DNA from: CAZERT01 sp964630015
Lineage (GTDB): Bacteria > Patescibacteriota > Microgenomatia > UBA10105 > UBA927
Length of the DNA: 17,474 nt
Assembly (NCBI GenBank): GCA_964630015.1
Contig: CAZVTJ010000016.1
Location: 1-17,474 of the forward strand
Direction of reading: 5' to 3'
This document shows, piece by piece, positions 1-7,567 of this stretch. The translations under genes were made by a program, and so were the position numbers. Positions within the stretch are counted from its first letter, which is position 1. The number at the start of each line of letters is the position of its first letter. The notes under the pieces were generated by a model. It ran no database searches, had not been told where the DNA came from, and was given only the letters and a program-made list of their open reading frames with translations.

Positions 1-32
1 AGGGTAATTTTTTTCACTGCAAAGTCTTCCAT
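1..32 (-). CDS. Possible start of a further gene, cut off by the left edge
   Basis: An ATG at 32-30 on the minus strand opens a frame reading MEDFAVKKIT before the window ends, so only about ten codons are visible. It lies 48 bases after the stop of the phosphoglycosyl transferase gene and just below a promoter-like sequence (41-69). No family can be named from ten residues. The alternative is that this is intergenic sequence and the true downstream gene starts outside the window. Confidence 0.3.
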   Translation of the reverse strand, partial: MEDFAVKKIT

Positions 33-40
33 AGATGTGT

Positions 41-69
41 ATTGTTCCAAAAGTACGGATTGCTGTCAA
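41..69 (-). promoter_or_regulatory. Possible sigma-70-type promoter for the left-edge gene
   Basis: On the minus strand a perfect TTGACA (69-64) is followed after 17 bases by AACAAT (46-41), which matches four of six bases of the -10 consensus. Transcription would begin near 34, only about two bases before the ATG at 32, giving an almost leaderless message. It lies just past the end of the polysaccharide operon, a sensible place for a new transcription unit. The evidence is two hexamers and their spacing only. Confidence 0.35.
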
Positions 70-79
70 CAAAATCCCG

Positions 80-718
80 TTATACCGCGCCCTTTCCGGT
101 AATCATGGCAAGAGGGGTTTTGAGAATGATGTAAATATCGTACAGCAGACTCTTTTTGAGTACATAGTCCGCATCCATCTGGATCCGTTTGTCGAAATTC
201 ACTTCACTTCTACCCGATACCTGCCAATACCCGGTAATTCCCGGTTTTGACGAAAGCACGACACCAACCAGTTTTCGCGTATGCGGATATTTTTTCTGCT
301 GTTCCTCAAGTTCGTCGGCGTAGTACGGACGCGGCCCCACAAGGCTCATATCACCCATGAATACGTTAATAAACTGCGGTATCTCATCGATTGAATGTTT
401 CCGGATGAAATGCCCGACTTTAGTGACTCTGGGATCATTTTGCAGTTTATAGCTGTTCTGCTTGTATTCGTGGTACAGCTTTGCCAGTTTCGGGTCCTTG
501 CGCAGAATCGTATGGGCATTGACAATCATGGATCGGAACTTAAACAGTTTAAACAGTTTCCCGTTTTTTCCTACCCGTTTCGGCGTATCGGCAAACACCG
601 GCCCCGGCGTATCCAAAACGATCGCAATCGCGGTAATAACACAAACCGGAAAAAACAGCACCATGAGCACAATGCTTCCGACAATATCGATACACCGCTT
701 ACTGACTGTATACATCAT
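80..718 (-). CDS. Undecaprenyl-phosphate sugar phosphotransferase (monotopic phosphoglycosyl transferase)
   Basis: This bacterial sugar transferase (PF02397 type) would transfer a sugar 1-phosphate from a nucleotide sugar to undecaprenyl phosphate, the first membrane step of glycan assembly. At 212 residues it is the size of a catalytic domain alone, like PglC, without the extra membrane helices of WbaP or WcaJ. Visible features are the N-terminal SKRCIDI segment (6-12), one membrane-embedded helix (about 12-35), TPGPVF (37-42), the FKFRSM block (59-64), the likely catalytic Asp-Glu pair in SIDEIPQ (D111, E112), GDMSLVGPRP (122-131) and KPGITGYWQVSGR (158-170). The start could be either of two adjacent ATGs (718 or 715); neither has a clear Shine-Dalgarno sequence. 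It follows manC by 18 bases and is the last complete gene of the operon. The family is secure; the sugar transferred is unknown. Confidence 0.93.
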   Translation of the reverse strand: MMYTVSKRCIDIVGSIVLMVLFFPVCVITAIAIVLDTPGPVFADTPKRVGKNGKLFKLFKFRSMIVNAHTILRKDPKLAKLYHEYKQNSYKLQNDPRVTKVGHFIRKHSIDEIPQFINVFMGDMSLVGPRPYYADELEEQQKKYPHTRKLVGVVLSSKPGITGYWQVSGRSEVNFDKRIQMDADYVLKKSLLYDIYIILKTPLAMITGKGAV

Positions 719-736
719 AATGAATGGTTTAGGTTT

Positions 737-1819
737 TCAGGTTAAATCCTCAAATTGGGATCCCGACAGGCTTTCCACCAGTTTCTTGATTTTGGGCACC
801 GATGTTTTCCTGCAGACCATCAGAACGTCATCGGTATTAACCACCAATAGCTCGGATAAATCAATACCTACGACCAATTGCTTCCCATAATTATACACGA
901 GCGTATCGTTCGTGTCGGTTAACAACACTTTTCCCTGCGTCACATTCTTGTCTTCCGTATCTTCAAGCGCCTCCTTGAGTGCCTCCCAGGCGCCGATATC
1001 ACTCCATTCCAGGTTATCAGAAACGACGAGCGCATCTTTTTTGGAAAGTTTTTCCAGAATGGCATTATCGAAACTGATCTTTTCCAGTGTCGGATAGATT
1101 TCCCCCAGGATTTTTTCGTACGACGGCGTGCCGTACGCAGCAGCAATTTTGGAAAGCCCGTCGTAGAGATTCGGTACGAATTGCTTGTACTGCTTCCACA
1201 AAAACTTCGGTGTCGTTACGAAATACCCCAAATTCCATGCGTGGTGTCCGCTTTCGAAATACCGTTTCGCGGTATCGGCATCGGGCCGGTATTGGAAATC
1301 GACGAATTGGTGAAACGATACGTCATTTTTAACAACAACTTCCTTCCCGAAATCAATCCATCCAAGATTTTCGCTGGCAAACCGTGCTTTCTGCGATACG
1401 AACACGATCCCCGCTTCCCCCGAGGCAACCACATCGCCTGCCTGCTTGAGGATATTGCGAAATAGTGCGTCTTTTTTTACCAAATGGTCGCTCCATAAAA
1501 TAACCATCGGCATATCCGGGTCTTTTTTGTACAAAAGCGCGGTTGCAAGCCCCACGGCTGGCCCAACATCACGCATTACCGGTTCGCCGATAATATGGCT
1601 TTTCGGAAGCTTAGGAAGTTGGGACGCAACGAGATTGGTATAGACCGCACCGGTTGAAATATAGGTATCGTTCCAATCAAAATCCGGTTGGAGTCGCGAC
1701 ACGGCAAGCTGCAGTGTCGACTGGTCACCGACGATTTTTTCGAATTGTTTCGGTGATTTTTTCCGTGAAAGAGGCCATAACCGCGTTCCGTGCCCGCCGG
1801 CAAAAATGATTGCATTCAT
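737..1819 (-). CDS. manC: Mannose-1-phosphate guanylyltransferase
   Basis: It makes GDP-mannose from GTP and mannose 1-phosphate in the cytoplasm, supplying mannosyl (and possibly fucosyl or rhamnosyl) donors. The nucleotide-binding signature FAGGHGTRLWPLSRKKSP starts at residue 6 and continues into KQF. Further family marks are EPVMR (79-83), WSDH (109-112), HHAWNLGYF in the middle and LEWSDIGAWEAL towards the C-terminus. With 360 residues it holds only the guanylyltransferase part and lacks the cupin phosphomannose-isomerase domain of the longer (about 470-residue) bifunctional enzymes, so isomerase activity must come from elsewhere. Its ATG overlaps the stop of the preceding GT4 gene as ATGA, implying coupled translation. 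The neighbouring GT4 genes are natural users of the product. Its presence suggests mannose in the glycan, but that is inference. Confidence 0.93.
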   Translation of the reverse strand: MNAIIFAGGHGTRLWPLSRKKSPKQFEKIVGDQSTLQLAVSRLQPDFDWNDTYISTGAVYTNLVASQLPKLPKSHIIGEPVMRDVGPAVGLATALLYKKDPDMPMVILWSDHLVKKDALFRNILKQAGDVVASGEAGIVFVSQKARFASENLGWIDFGKEVVVKNDVSFHQFVDFQYRPDADTAKRYFESGHHAWNLGYFVTTPKFLWKQYKQFVPNLYDGLSKIAAAYGTPSYEKILGEIYPTLEKISFDNAILEKLSKKDALVVSDNLEWSDIGAWEALKEALEDTEDKNVTQGKVLLTDTNDTLVYNYGKQLVVGIDLSELLVVNTDDVLMVCRKTSVPKIKKLVESLSGSQFEDLT

Positions 1820-2937
1820 GGTAGTGCCTTTCTGTATCGATCGACTGTTTGTACGATATATTCCCGAAATTCATCGGCAAACCGCTTCTTTCCGAACCGG
1901 AGTGCATTGCTCCTGCAGGCATCGGGAGAAATCGTCATTTCCGAAACGATCTTCATTCCGTTCATGACCGATTCCACGGACTGGTCTTCTAATACTACGC
2001 CAGTTTCGCGGTCTTTCACAATTTCCGCCATACCGCTTCCCCCAAAACACACAACCGGTTTACCGCAGGATTGTGCTTCCGCAGCCGTAATCCCGAAATC
2101 CTCCGCACCCGCAAACACAAATGCCCTGCAGTGTTGATAATACGAGGCAAGCTTTTCGTCTGTCAATTTTTCTGTGATGAGTGTCACAGTCGGACCGGCC
2201 AGTTTTCTGATTCTTGCCTCATCACGGCCGCTTCCGATTACCACAAGGCGAACTCCCAACCGGTTTACCGCTTCCACAACGGTATCGATGCGTTTGTAGG
2301 GAACAAGCCGTCCAACCGTCAGGAAATACCCCGAGTCACCATTACCCGCAGGAATGAATGTATCCGTATCGACCGGCGGGTAGATCACACGGTCAACCGG
2401 GATGCCGTAATAACGACTAATTCGTTGGGCAACAAGATTGGAAATCGCCGTGTAATAATCCGGACGTTTGGAGAAAGTCAGATCCCACCTCCGAAGACGC
2501 GTACTGTTTGCCAGAAAAACCCGTTTCCCGAGGGCAGAAAATATCCCGAGGCCGGGAATCGCTGTATAGTCCTCATACCCGCTCCAAAGATAGCGTGTCG
2601 GCGTCAGGCAATAGCAGATATGACATGTCTCGGGTTTTGTCAGGATCGCTTTGGCATCGGCAGAGGTTACGGAGATAACAGCGTCAAATCCGTCAAACGA
2701 CAGGGTTTCAAACGCAAAAGGGGTAAGAAGCGGCAGCAGTTCATGATGGGAACGGGCAAGCGGAATACGCGACAAAAATGTCGGACGGATATCCCACCCA
2801 TTTGCCCATGGAGCGGTTTTTTGGTTATAGACGCTTGTATATACGGGCGAATTCGGATAGAGCGTGTGCAGATTTTCCAGCACGCGTTCCGCTCCGCCGT
2901 ATTTGTTTATCCTGTCATAGACGAGTGCAATGTTCAT
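1816..2937 (-). CDS. GT4 family glycosyltransferase, probably a mannosyltransferase
   Basis: A 373-residue GT-B-fold enzyme expected to add a sugar from a nucleotide donor to the lipid-linked oligosaccharide on the cytoplasmic face. The N-terminus carries GGAERVLE (14-21), typical of the acceptor-domain glycine loop. The middle has YCLTPTRYLWSGYEDY, which I associate with WbaZ-like mannosyltransferases, followed by PPVDTDTF. The donor domain shows FLTVGRLVPYKR and the EX7E element in AEDFGITAAEAQSCGKPVV. It overlaps the upstream GT4 by 23 bases and ends in an ATGA overlap with manC. That coupling to the GDP-mannose supplier favours mannose as donor sugar. No good Shine-Dalgarno sequence precedes the ATG, so initiation may depend on the overlapping gene. 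Family is certain; specificity is inferred. Confidence 0.92.
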   Translation of the reverse strand: MNIALVYDRINKYGGAERVLENLHTLYPNSPVYTSVYNQKTAPWANGWDIRPTFLSRIPLARSHHELLPLLTPFAFETLSFDGFDAVISVTSADAKAILTKPETCHICYCLTPTRYLWSGYEDYTAIPGLGIFSALGKRVFLANSTRLRRWDLTFSKRPDYYTAISNLVAQRISRYYGIPVDRVIYPPVDTDTFIPAGNGDSGYFLTVGRLVPYKRIDTVVEAVNRLGVRLVVIGSGRDEARIRKLAGPTVTLITEKLTDEKLASYYQHCRAFVFAGAEDFGITAAEAQSCGKPVVCFGGSGMAEIVKDRETGVVLEDQSVESVMNGMKIVSEMTISPDACRSNALRFGKKRFADEFREYIVQTVDRYRKALP

Positions 2938-4015
2938 ACAGATCTAGGGTTTGCCGGGCAGTGTTTTTCCAGGAATACGTTGTTTTGATATGTTCTGAAA
3001 CCGATCCCGGTATACGTTTCCTGTATTGTGTTTCCCCAAGGGCGCGTACCCATGCATTGCACTCACCCACCGGAATATAGGTTGCATAATGCCCCGCAAC
3101 TTCACGGAAAACCGCAATATCCGAACACAGGACCGGAGTCCCCAACGCAAGCGATTCAATAATGGGAAGCCCGAATCCCTCCGCGGCGGAAGGGAACAGT
3201 AACGCCTCCGCCCCCCGGTACAGATTGGCAAGCTCTATATCCGACTCCGGCTCAACGCGGAGTATGTGATTGCCCCCGCGGATAAACCACGGGTTATCCG
3301 CAAGCTTGCGGTAGAAATAATCCTCTTTGCCCGCAAGCACCAACCGAATGTCTTCCCCACTTTTTTCCCGATATCGTACAAATGCCTCGCACAGAAATGC
3401 CAGATTCTTATGCGGATATGCATTCCCAACTGCAAGGACATATGGTTGTGGCACATCCGGTTTTTGGATTGGAGTTTGCACAAGTTGCTCGTCAACCCCT
3501 TCGGATATGACGGTAATTTTGCCGGTTGTGCCAGGATAATGGGAAACAATATCATCCGCGGTCGCATGCGATACGGCAATAATTTTTGTGGCATTGGATA
3601 ATCCCCGGGACATGATCGTCTTCAGTCCCATTTTTTTGAGTGAATAGAGAGCTTTAGGTAACCTGGATGCATGTCCTGTTGTCTTTGTAAGAAGCGTCAG
3701 GTCATGGACCGTCACGACCATGGGTTTTGGGTAGAAAATCGGAATGGATACGTAGGGTTCATGCAATACATCCAGTCTGTCAGCAAGGAATATTCTGGGA
3801 AGCAACACCTGTTCGCTAGCCGTATGCCAATGGACATCTGCAAGCCGGGGAATAAACCGGTCGGATGCGGGACGGAACGATTCGAATCCCTTTTTTGAAA
3901 GGTAAATAAAAAACCGGTGGTTTGAAGGTATTTCTTCCAGTCCGGAAATCAGATTCCGGATATACCGGCCGACACCGGTTTCATACATAAGCCGTGCATC
4001 AATCCCGATGTTCAT
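2915..4015 (-). CDS. GT4 family glycosyltransferase
   Basis: A 366-residue retaining glycosyltransferase of the GT-B fold, resembling mannosyltransferases of the MtfB type. The start MNIGIDARLMYETGVGRYIRNL is the usual N-terminal signature, with the glycine loop in TGVGRY. VVTVHDLTLLT and IIAVSHATADDIVSHYPG mark the end of the acceptor domain. VLAVGNAYPHKN opens the donor domain, and AAEGFGLPIIESLALGTPV holds the EX7E donor-binding motif. The ATG forms an ATGA overlap with the stop of the upstream GT2 gene, and the 3-prime end overlaps the next GT4 by 23 bases. It is full length with no sign of damage. The sugar and linkage cannot be read from sequence. Confidence 0.92.
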   Translation of the reverse strand: MNIGIDARLMYETGVGRYIRNLISGLEEIPSNHRFFIYLSKKGFESFRPASDRFIPRLADVHWHTASEQVLLPRIFLADRLDVLHEPYVSIPIFYPKPMVVTVHDLTLLTKTTGHASRLPKALYSLKKMGLKTIMSRGLSNATKIIAVSHATADDIVSHYPGTTGKITVISEGVDEQLVQTPIQKPDVPQPYVLAVGNAYPHKNLAFLCEAFVRYREKSGEDIRLVLAGKEDYFYRKLADNPWFIRGGNHILRVEPESDIELANLYRGAEALLFPSAAEGFGLPIIESLALGTPVLCSDIAVFREVAGHYATYIPVGECNAWVRALGETQYRKRIPGSVSEHIKTTYSWKNTARQTLDLYEHCTRL

Positions 4016-4908
4016 AGTGCAAATACCCGTACGATTAAAATCCTCAAACGGAACATCGTATTCACCAAAAACCGCACAAAGAATCCATATTTTTTGGAAT
4101 AGTTTTTCGTGAAAAACAGATGATTATAGCGATAAAATAGCATCTTTGTCCTCACCCGCCGGGCCCTGTCCGCGTGCGCCCTGCCGCTTTGTTTCTTTTT
4201 GTGCAGGATCGTAAAGTTGGGATTATAGAGTATCCTGTATCCCGCCTCTTTGATGCGCATGCACCAATCCATATCTTCCCCATACATCAGATATTCCTCG
4301 TCAAGTAACCCGACTTTTTCGATAACTTCCCGACGGACAAGGAAAAATGCGCCGCTGATCATGTCCACATCATGAACCGTGGAAAAGTCCAAATACGTCA
4401 TATGGTACCCGGCAAAAAACCTGCTTTTGGGAAATAGTTTTGCCAGTTTGCTCATATAGGCAAATGACCGCCATGGGGTAGGAAAACCGCGGTGGCATGC
4501 CGGATCGATGGATCCGTCCATCAGCAGCAACTTGCAGGTTGCAGCGCCGGTGGATGGATTGGCATCCATAAACGACAGCATTCCGGAAAGCGTATCGGGT
4601 GCAACCTCAGTATCGGTATTTAAAAGCAGCACATATCTTCCCCGAGCACGCCGTATACCGGTATTATTTCCTGCGGAAAATCCGATATTCCCCCCATTTT
4701 GGATGAAGATTACATCCGGAAACTCTGCTTTTACAGCTTCCCCTATCCCATCGTCCGAACCGTTGTCACATAAAATGACTTCAAACGTAAACGGGGCAAT
4801 CCGCGATTTAAATACTGTTTTGATCGCCGTAAGGGTTAAATCCCTGGTTTTATAGTTCAAAAGGATGATGGAAAGGTCAATGATTTTCTTTTGAGCCGTG
4901 TTTTTCAT
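4012..4908 (-). CDS. GT2 family glycosyltransferase (WbbL / rhamnosyltransferase-like)
   Basis: A 298-residue inverting GT-A-fold enzyme for lipid-linked oligosaccharide extension. Visible features are the N-terminal LSIILLNYKT (12-21), ILCDNGSDDG (45-54), the metal-binding NTDTE (97-101), then VDMISGAFFLVRREV and LLDEEYLMYGEDMDWCMR, the usual acceptor-side and catalytic-base region. ILHKKKQSG carries the conserved late histidine. I chose the ATG at 4908 because GGAGGAG lies five bases upstream. The longer frame from 5022 would add 38 basic residues without family character and overlap the upstream gene much further. With this start it overlaps the preceding GT4 by 32 bases and ends in an ATGA overlap with the next GT4. 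The similarity to rhamnosyltransferases is only a family resemblance, and no dTDP-rhamnose genes are in the window. Confidence 0.93.
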   Translation of the reverse strand: MKNTAQKKIIDLSIILLNYKTRDLTLTAIKTVFKSRIAPFTFEVILCDNGSDDGIGEAVKAEFPDVIFIQNGGNIGFSAGNNTGIRRARGRYVLLLNTDTEVAPDTLSGMLSFMDANPSTGAATCKLLLMDGSIDPACHRGFPTPWRSFAYMSKLAKLFPKSRFFAGYHMTYLDFSTVHDVDMISGAFFLVRREVIEKVGLLDEEYLMYGEDMDWCMRIKEAGYRILYNPNFTILHKKKQSGRAHADRARRVRTKMLFYRYNHLFFTKNYSKKYGFFVRFLVNTMFRLRILIVRVFAL

Positions 4909-6076
4909 AGACGCTCCTCCAGACACGATCCTGAATACCTGCCAGTGTATCCCAATCATAGTGTTTTTCAACAAACGTACGGGCAGCCGTACATGTTGCT
5001 TCCGTTTGTTTGGAATGGTCAATCATGTCTTTGCACAACCCACAATACTCATCCGAAGACTGAGCAATCCATACACATCCGCGTGCATTGTCCCCAAGAC
5101 CGGAAATACCCTCCGGGGTCGTTAATACCGGAAGCCCGGCAGCCATACTTTCCAAAATCTTATATTTTGACCCTCCTGCAATACGCATGGGTGCAAGCAG
5201 TACATCAGATGTTTTCATTGCATCCCGGATATCGTCAACGCGGTCTTTCCAAACAACTCCGGGAATATGTTTTTCCTGCAAGCCAATCGGCGGATTATGT
5301 CCGACAATGGAAAGCTCTGCCCCCGGGAATGCAACACGGATTTTTGGCCATACGGTTTCAAGGGTATAGGAAAGTGCGTCCCGATTGGGATGCCACAAAA
5401 AATTCCCGACGAAGAGAAACCGCGGCTTTTTGGGAACCGGATGGAATGAATAGGAAAACCACCCCGTATCGACACCGTTGGGAACAACCGTTACCGGAGT
5501 TTTGGGCTCGGCTGTCCGGATCCGTTTTGCATCTTCATCCGATACGGCAATAATTCCCGCTGCCTGTTTCCAGACAGCCTCCTCATCACGTTTCACCTTA
5601 TTTGCGTCCCAGAGCTTAATCTTTGAAACCATCCCGCGGTCTTCTTCCCCGTAGCGGGTATATACATCGTATTCGATATTATGCTCGGCCACGACAAGGG
5701 GAATATCCGTATGGGGAATCCCGCCATAGACATAAAACGGCTCTATGTGGACAAGATCGATATCGCCCTTGGAAAGACGCTCCCCGACAATCTGCACCAT
5801 GCGGGAATTTTCATACGTTTTACGGAGTACGGAAGTTCCCGAAAGAAACGACCCAAGAATATATTTTGCCTGCTTTCCCGATCCGCGCATAACCCAGGAA
5901 ACATCGTGAATGAACGGAAGGTTTTGTATATATTCTGCTTCCTCGGGTTTCCGGAGATAGGTAAAAAGTGAAATGGAGTGATGGGCAGAGAGGCGTTTTA
6001 AAAGGTTATACATCCGTACCTGCCCACCCGATACGAGCGGCCAGGGAAGAAGTGCCGATACGAAAAGTATGTTCAT
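4877..6076 (-). CDS. GT4 family glycosyltransferase
   Basis: A 399-residue GT-B-fold enzyme. The N-terminus MNILFVSALLPWPLVSGGQV has the flexible glycine loop of the acceptor site. VVAEHNIEYDVYTRYG and AAGIIAVSDEDAKRI are typical of the group resembling sugar transferases of exopolysaccharide clusters. The donor domain starts near PRFLFVGNFLWHPNRDAL and includes VLLAPMRIAGGSKYKILESM followed by AAGLPVLTT. Here the first Glu of the usual EX7E motif is not obvious: GGSKYKILE has a glycine in that region, as in some other GT4 members. The start forms an ATGA overlap with the stop of the GT39-like gene. The 3-prime end carries the ribosome site for the next gene. Family is secure, substrate unknown. 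Confidence 0.92.
   Translation of the reverse strand: MNILFVSALLPWPLVSGGQVRMYNLLKRLSAHHSISLFTYLRKPEEAEYIQNLPFIHDVSWVMRGSGKQAKYILGSFLSGTSVLRKTYENSRMVQIVGERLSKGDIDLVHIEPFYVYGGIPHTDIPLVVAEHNIEYDVYTRYGEEDRGMVSKIKLWDANKVKRDEEAVWKQAAGIIAVSDEDAKRIRTAEPKTPVTVVPNGVDTGWFSYSFHPVPKKPRFLFVGNFLWHPNRDALSYTLETVWPKIRVAFPGAELSIVGHNPPIGLQEKHIPGVVWKDRVDDIRDAMKTSDVLLAPMRIAGGSKYKILESMAAGLPVLTTPEGISGLGDNARGCVWIAQSSDEYCGLCKDMIDHSKQTEATCTAARTFVEKHYDWDTLAGIQDRVWRSVYEKHGSKENH
4914..4920 (-). promoter_or_regulatory. Strong Shine-Dalgarno sequence that sets the GT2 start
   Basis: The minus strand reads GGAGGAG, then CGTCT, then ATG at 4908. It lies inside the 3-prime coding region of the upstream GT4 gene. Most other starts in this operon have no comparable ribosome site and rely on ATGA overlaps, so this internal site may set a separate translation level for the GT2 enzyme. 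Confidence 0.75.
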
Positions 6077-7563
6077 AAATGACCCACCGGAAGCTCATCC
6101 GCCGCCTTACCCAGATCGATAATAATATAGGTAGATGTGCGTGAAACGACACGATATTTGGAGGCAAGATCAAGTATCTCCCCGTCGGTTTTCTGGTCCG
6201 CGACGCTTACATAGACGCGTGCTCCCTGTTTGATTTTTTCCGGAATCAGAAACCCGATCGGCCATCCCATACGCTTTGTCTGATACAAAAATGTCGTATC
6301 GCCTCCATACGTGGCGATGACTTTCGCGTCTTTTGGGAACAACCGGTCAACCTCCTTACCGGCTTCAACAATTTCCGGATGGTTTATCCAATAATAGGTC
6401 CTTATGGTATACCAGGAAAACATACACATGAACACAAACGATAGTCCGGCACCAACCAACCCCGCAGCCCGCTGAACCCCGGTATTTCCCGCGCCACGGA
6501 CTAAATACGCAAGGCCCAAACCGGTGTAGCCACACAGTACCGGAAGCAGAAAAATCTGGTAATAATCATGCTGGACATTCCCGCCGGCAATGATACCGAT
6601 ATACAGAAGCGATCCCAGAATGAGCATGGGGAATACAAGCAGTTTGTCTTTCATCTTTGCCGCAAACATACCTACTCCGAGAGGAATAAGCCCCCAGGTT
6701 CCCATAATAAGTACCCCGATTCGTTCCTGAAAAATCCAGCGGAACCATGCACCCTTAAACCGGATATTGTCCTTGTTAAACAGCCAGGAAAACGAAGCAA
6801 TCCCTTCCGGAAACCGTGTTATCCATTCCCGCCACAGGAAAAACGGGACAAACGATATGATACCGTAGACGATCGCCCAGAAGAAAAGGTTTTTGTGCTT
6901 CCACGCCATAATCAAAAATGCGCTTGCCGCCGGGATCAGCAAAAATCCCGCAACGGGTTTGGTAAGCAGTGCCAGGGAAGAAAAAACGGCCGAGGCAATA
7001 ATCAATATCCCCTGCCGTATGCTTTTTTGTCCGAATGCAAAATCCAAGAGGACCAGTGCCAAAACAACCATACCGACGGCGGAAACATCGGGCAATATTG
7101 TCCGTCCGTAAAAAACGGAATACGGCAATCCAGCATAGACCAGTGACGCCAGATACCCTGCAAGCGCGTTACCTCTGCGTCTGATAAGGACACCGATCCC
7201 GATTGCAGCAACCGTTGACCAGAAAATGGAAATGATCCGAAGCCATACCTCAACCGATGCCATCCCGACCGTTTGTGTAAGCAATGCTCCAACGCCCTGA
7301 TAGAGCGGGAACTCCACCATCCGCCAGCCCTCGGGATTATCTTTACCGGACTGGATATTGGAAATGTCATAGTAACGCGGATGCAGAAGGTCTATCCCGT
7401 TTTGCATGTACAACTGTGCAACTGCTGCCGTATCACTTTGGCGCCAGCTGTGCCAATCGGCAACCGGGCTATCGATTTTATACGTCCGAAAAAGAACGGA
7501 TAGTGCTGCAATAAGGGTAAAGATTACGAACGGCGCTAGTGATTTCAGACGTTGGTACCTCAT
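6073..7563 (-). CDS. GT39/ArnT-like integral membrane glycosyltransferase (GT-C fold)
   Basis: A 496-residue polytopic membrane protein. GT-C enzymes take a sugar from a polyprenyl-phosphate donor and transfer it outside the cytoplasmic membrane. After a first hydrophobic helix (about 10-26) the first external loop reads DWHSWRQSDTAAVA (36-49). It carries acidic residues D36 and D44 where GT39 proteins have their catalytic Asp/Glu region. HPRYYDISNIQSG and VEFPLYQG follow, then many hydrophobic segments. The C-terminal part (about 395-496) looks soluble and external, with YWINHPEIVEAG and VIATYGGDTTFLYQ. It starts four bases after the stop of the polymerase fusion and ends in an ATGA overlap with the next GT4. 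No polyprenyl-phosphate sugar synthase of the DPM1 kind is recognised in the window, so its donor must be made elsewhere. The acceptor could be the glycan, a lipid or a protein. Confidence 0.85.
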   Translation of the reverse strand: MRYQRLKSLAPFVIFTLIAALSVLFRTYKIDSPVADWHSWRQSDTAAVAQLYMQNGIDLLHPRYYDISNIQSGKDNPEGWRMVEFPLYQGVGALLTQTVGMASVEVWLRIISIFWSTVAAIGIGVLIRRRGNALAGYLASLVYAGLPYSVFYGRTILPDVSAVGMVVLALVLLDFAFGQKSIRQGILIIASAVFSSLALLTKPVAGFLLIPAASAFLIMAWKHKNLFFWAIVYGIISFVPFFLWREWITRFPEGIASFSWLFNKDNIRFKGAWFRWIFQERIGVLIMGTWGLIPLGVGMFAAKMKDKLLVFPMLILGSLLYIGIIAGGNVQHDYYQIFLLPVLCGYTGLGLAYLVRGAGNTGVQRAAGLVGAGLSFVFMCMFSWYTIRTYYWINHPEIVEAGKEVDRLFPKDAKVIATYGGDTTFLYQTKRMGWPIGFLIPEKIKQGARVYVSVADQKTDGEILDLASKYRVVSRTSTYIIIDLGKAADELPVGHL

Positions 7564-7567
7564 GATA

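Noticed and set aside
2071..2988. Plus-strand open frame of 305 codons
   Set aside because: Lies opposite a clear GT4 gene with all its motifs; no ribosome site and no recognisable domain.
4909..5022. N-terminal extension of the GT2 gene by 38 residues
   Set aside because: The ATG at 4908 has a GGAGGAG site at good spacing and starts the family domain properly. The extension only re-reads the upstream gene.
4891..5553. Plus-strand open frame of 220 codons
   Set aside because: Antisense to the GT4 gene at 4877-6076 and not protein-like in composition.
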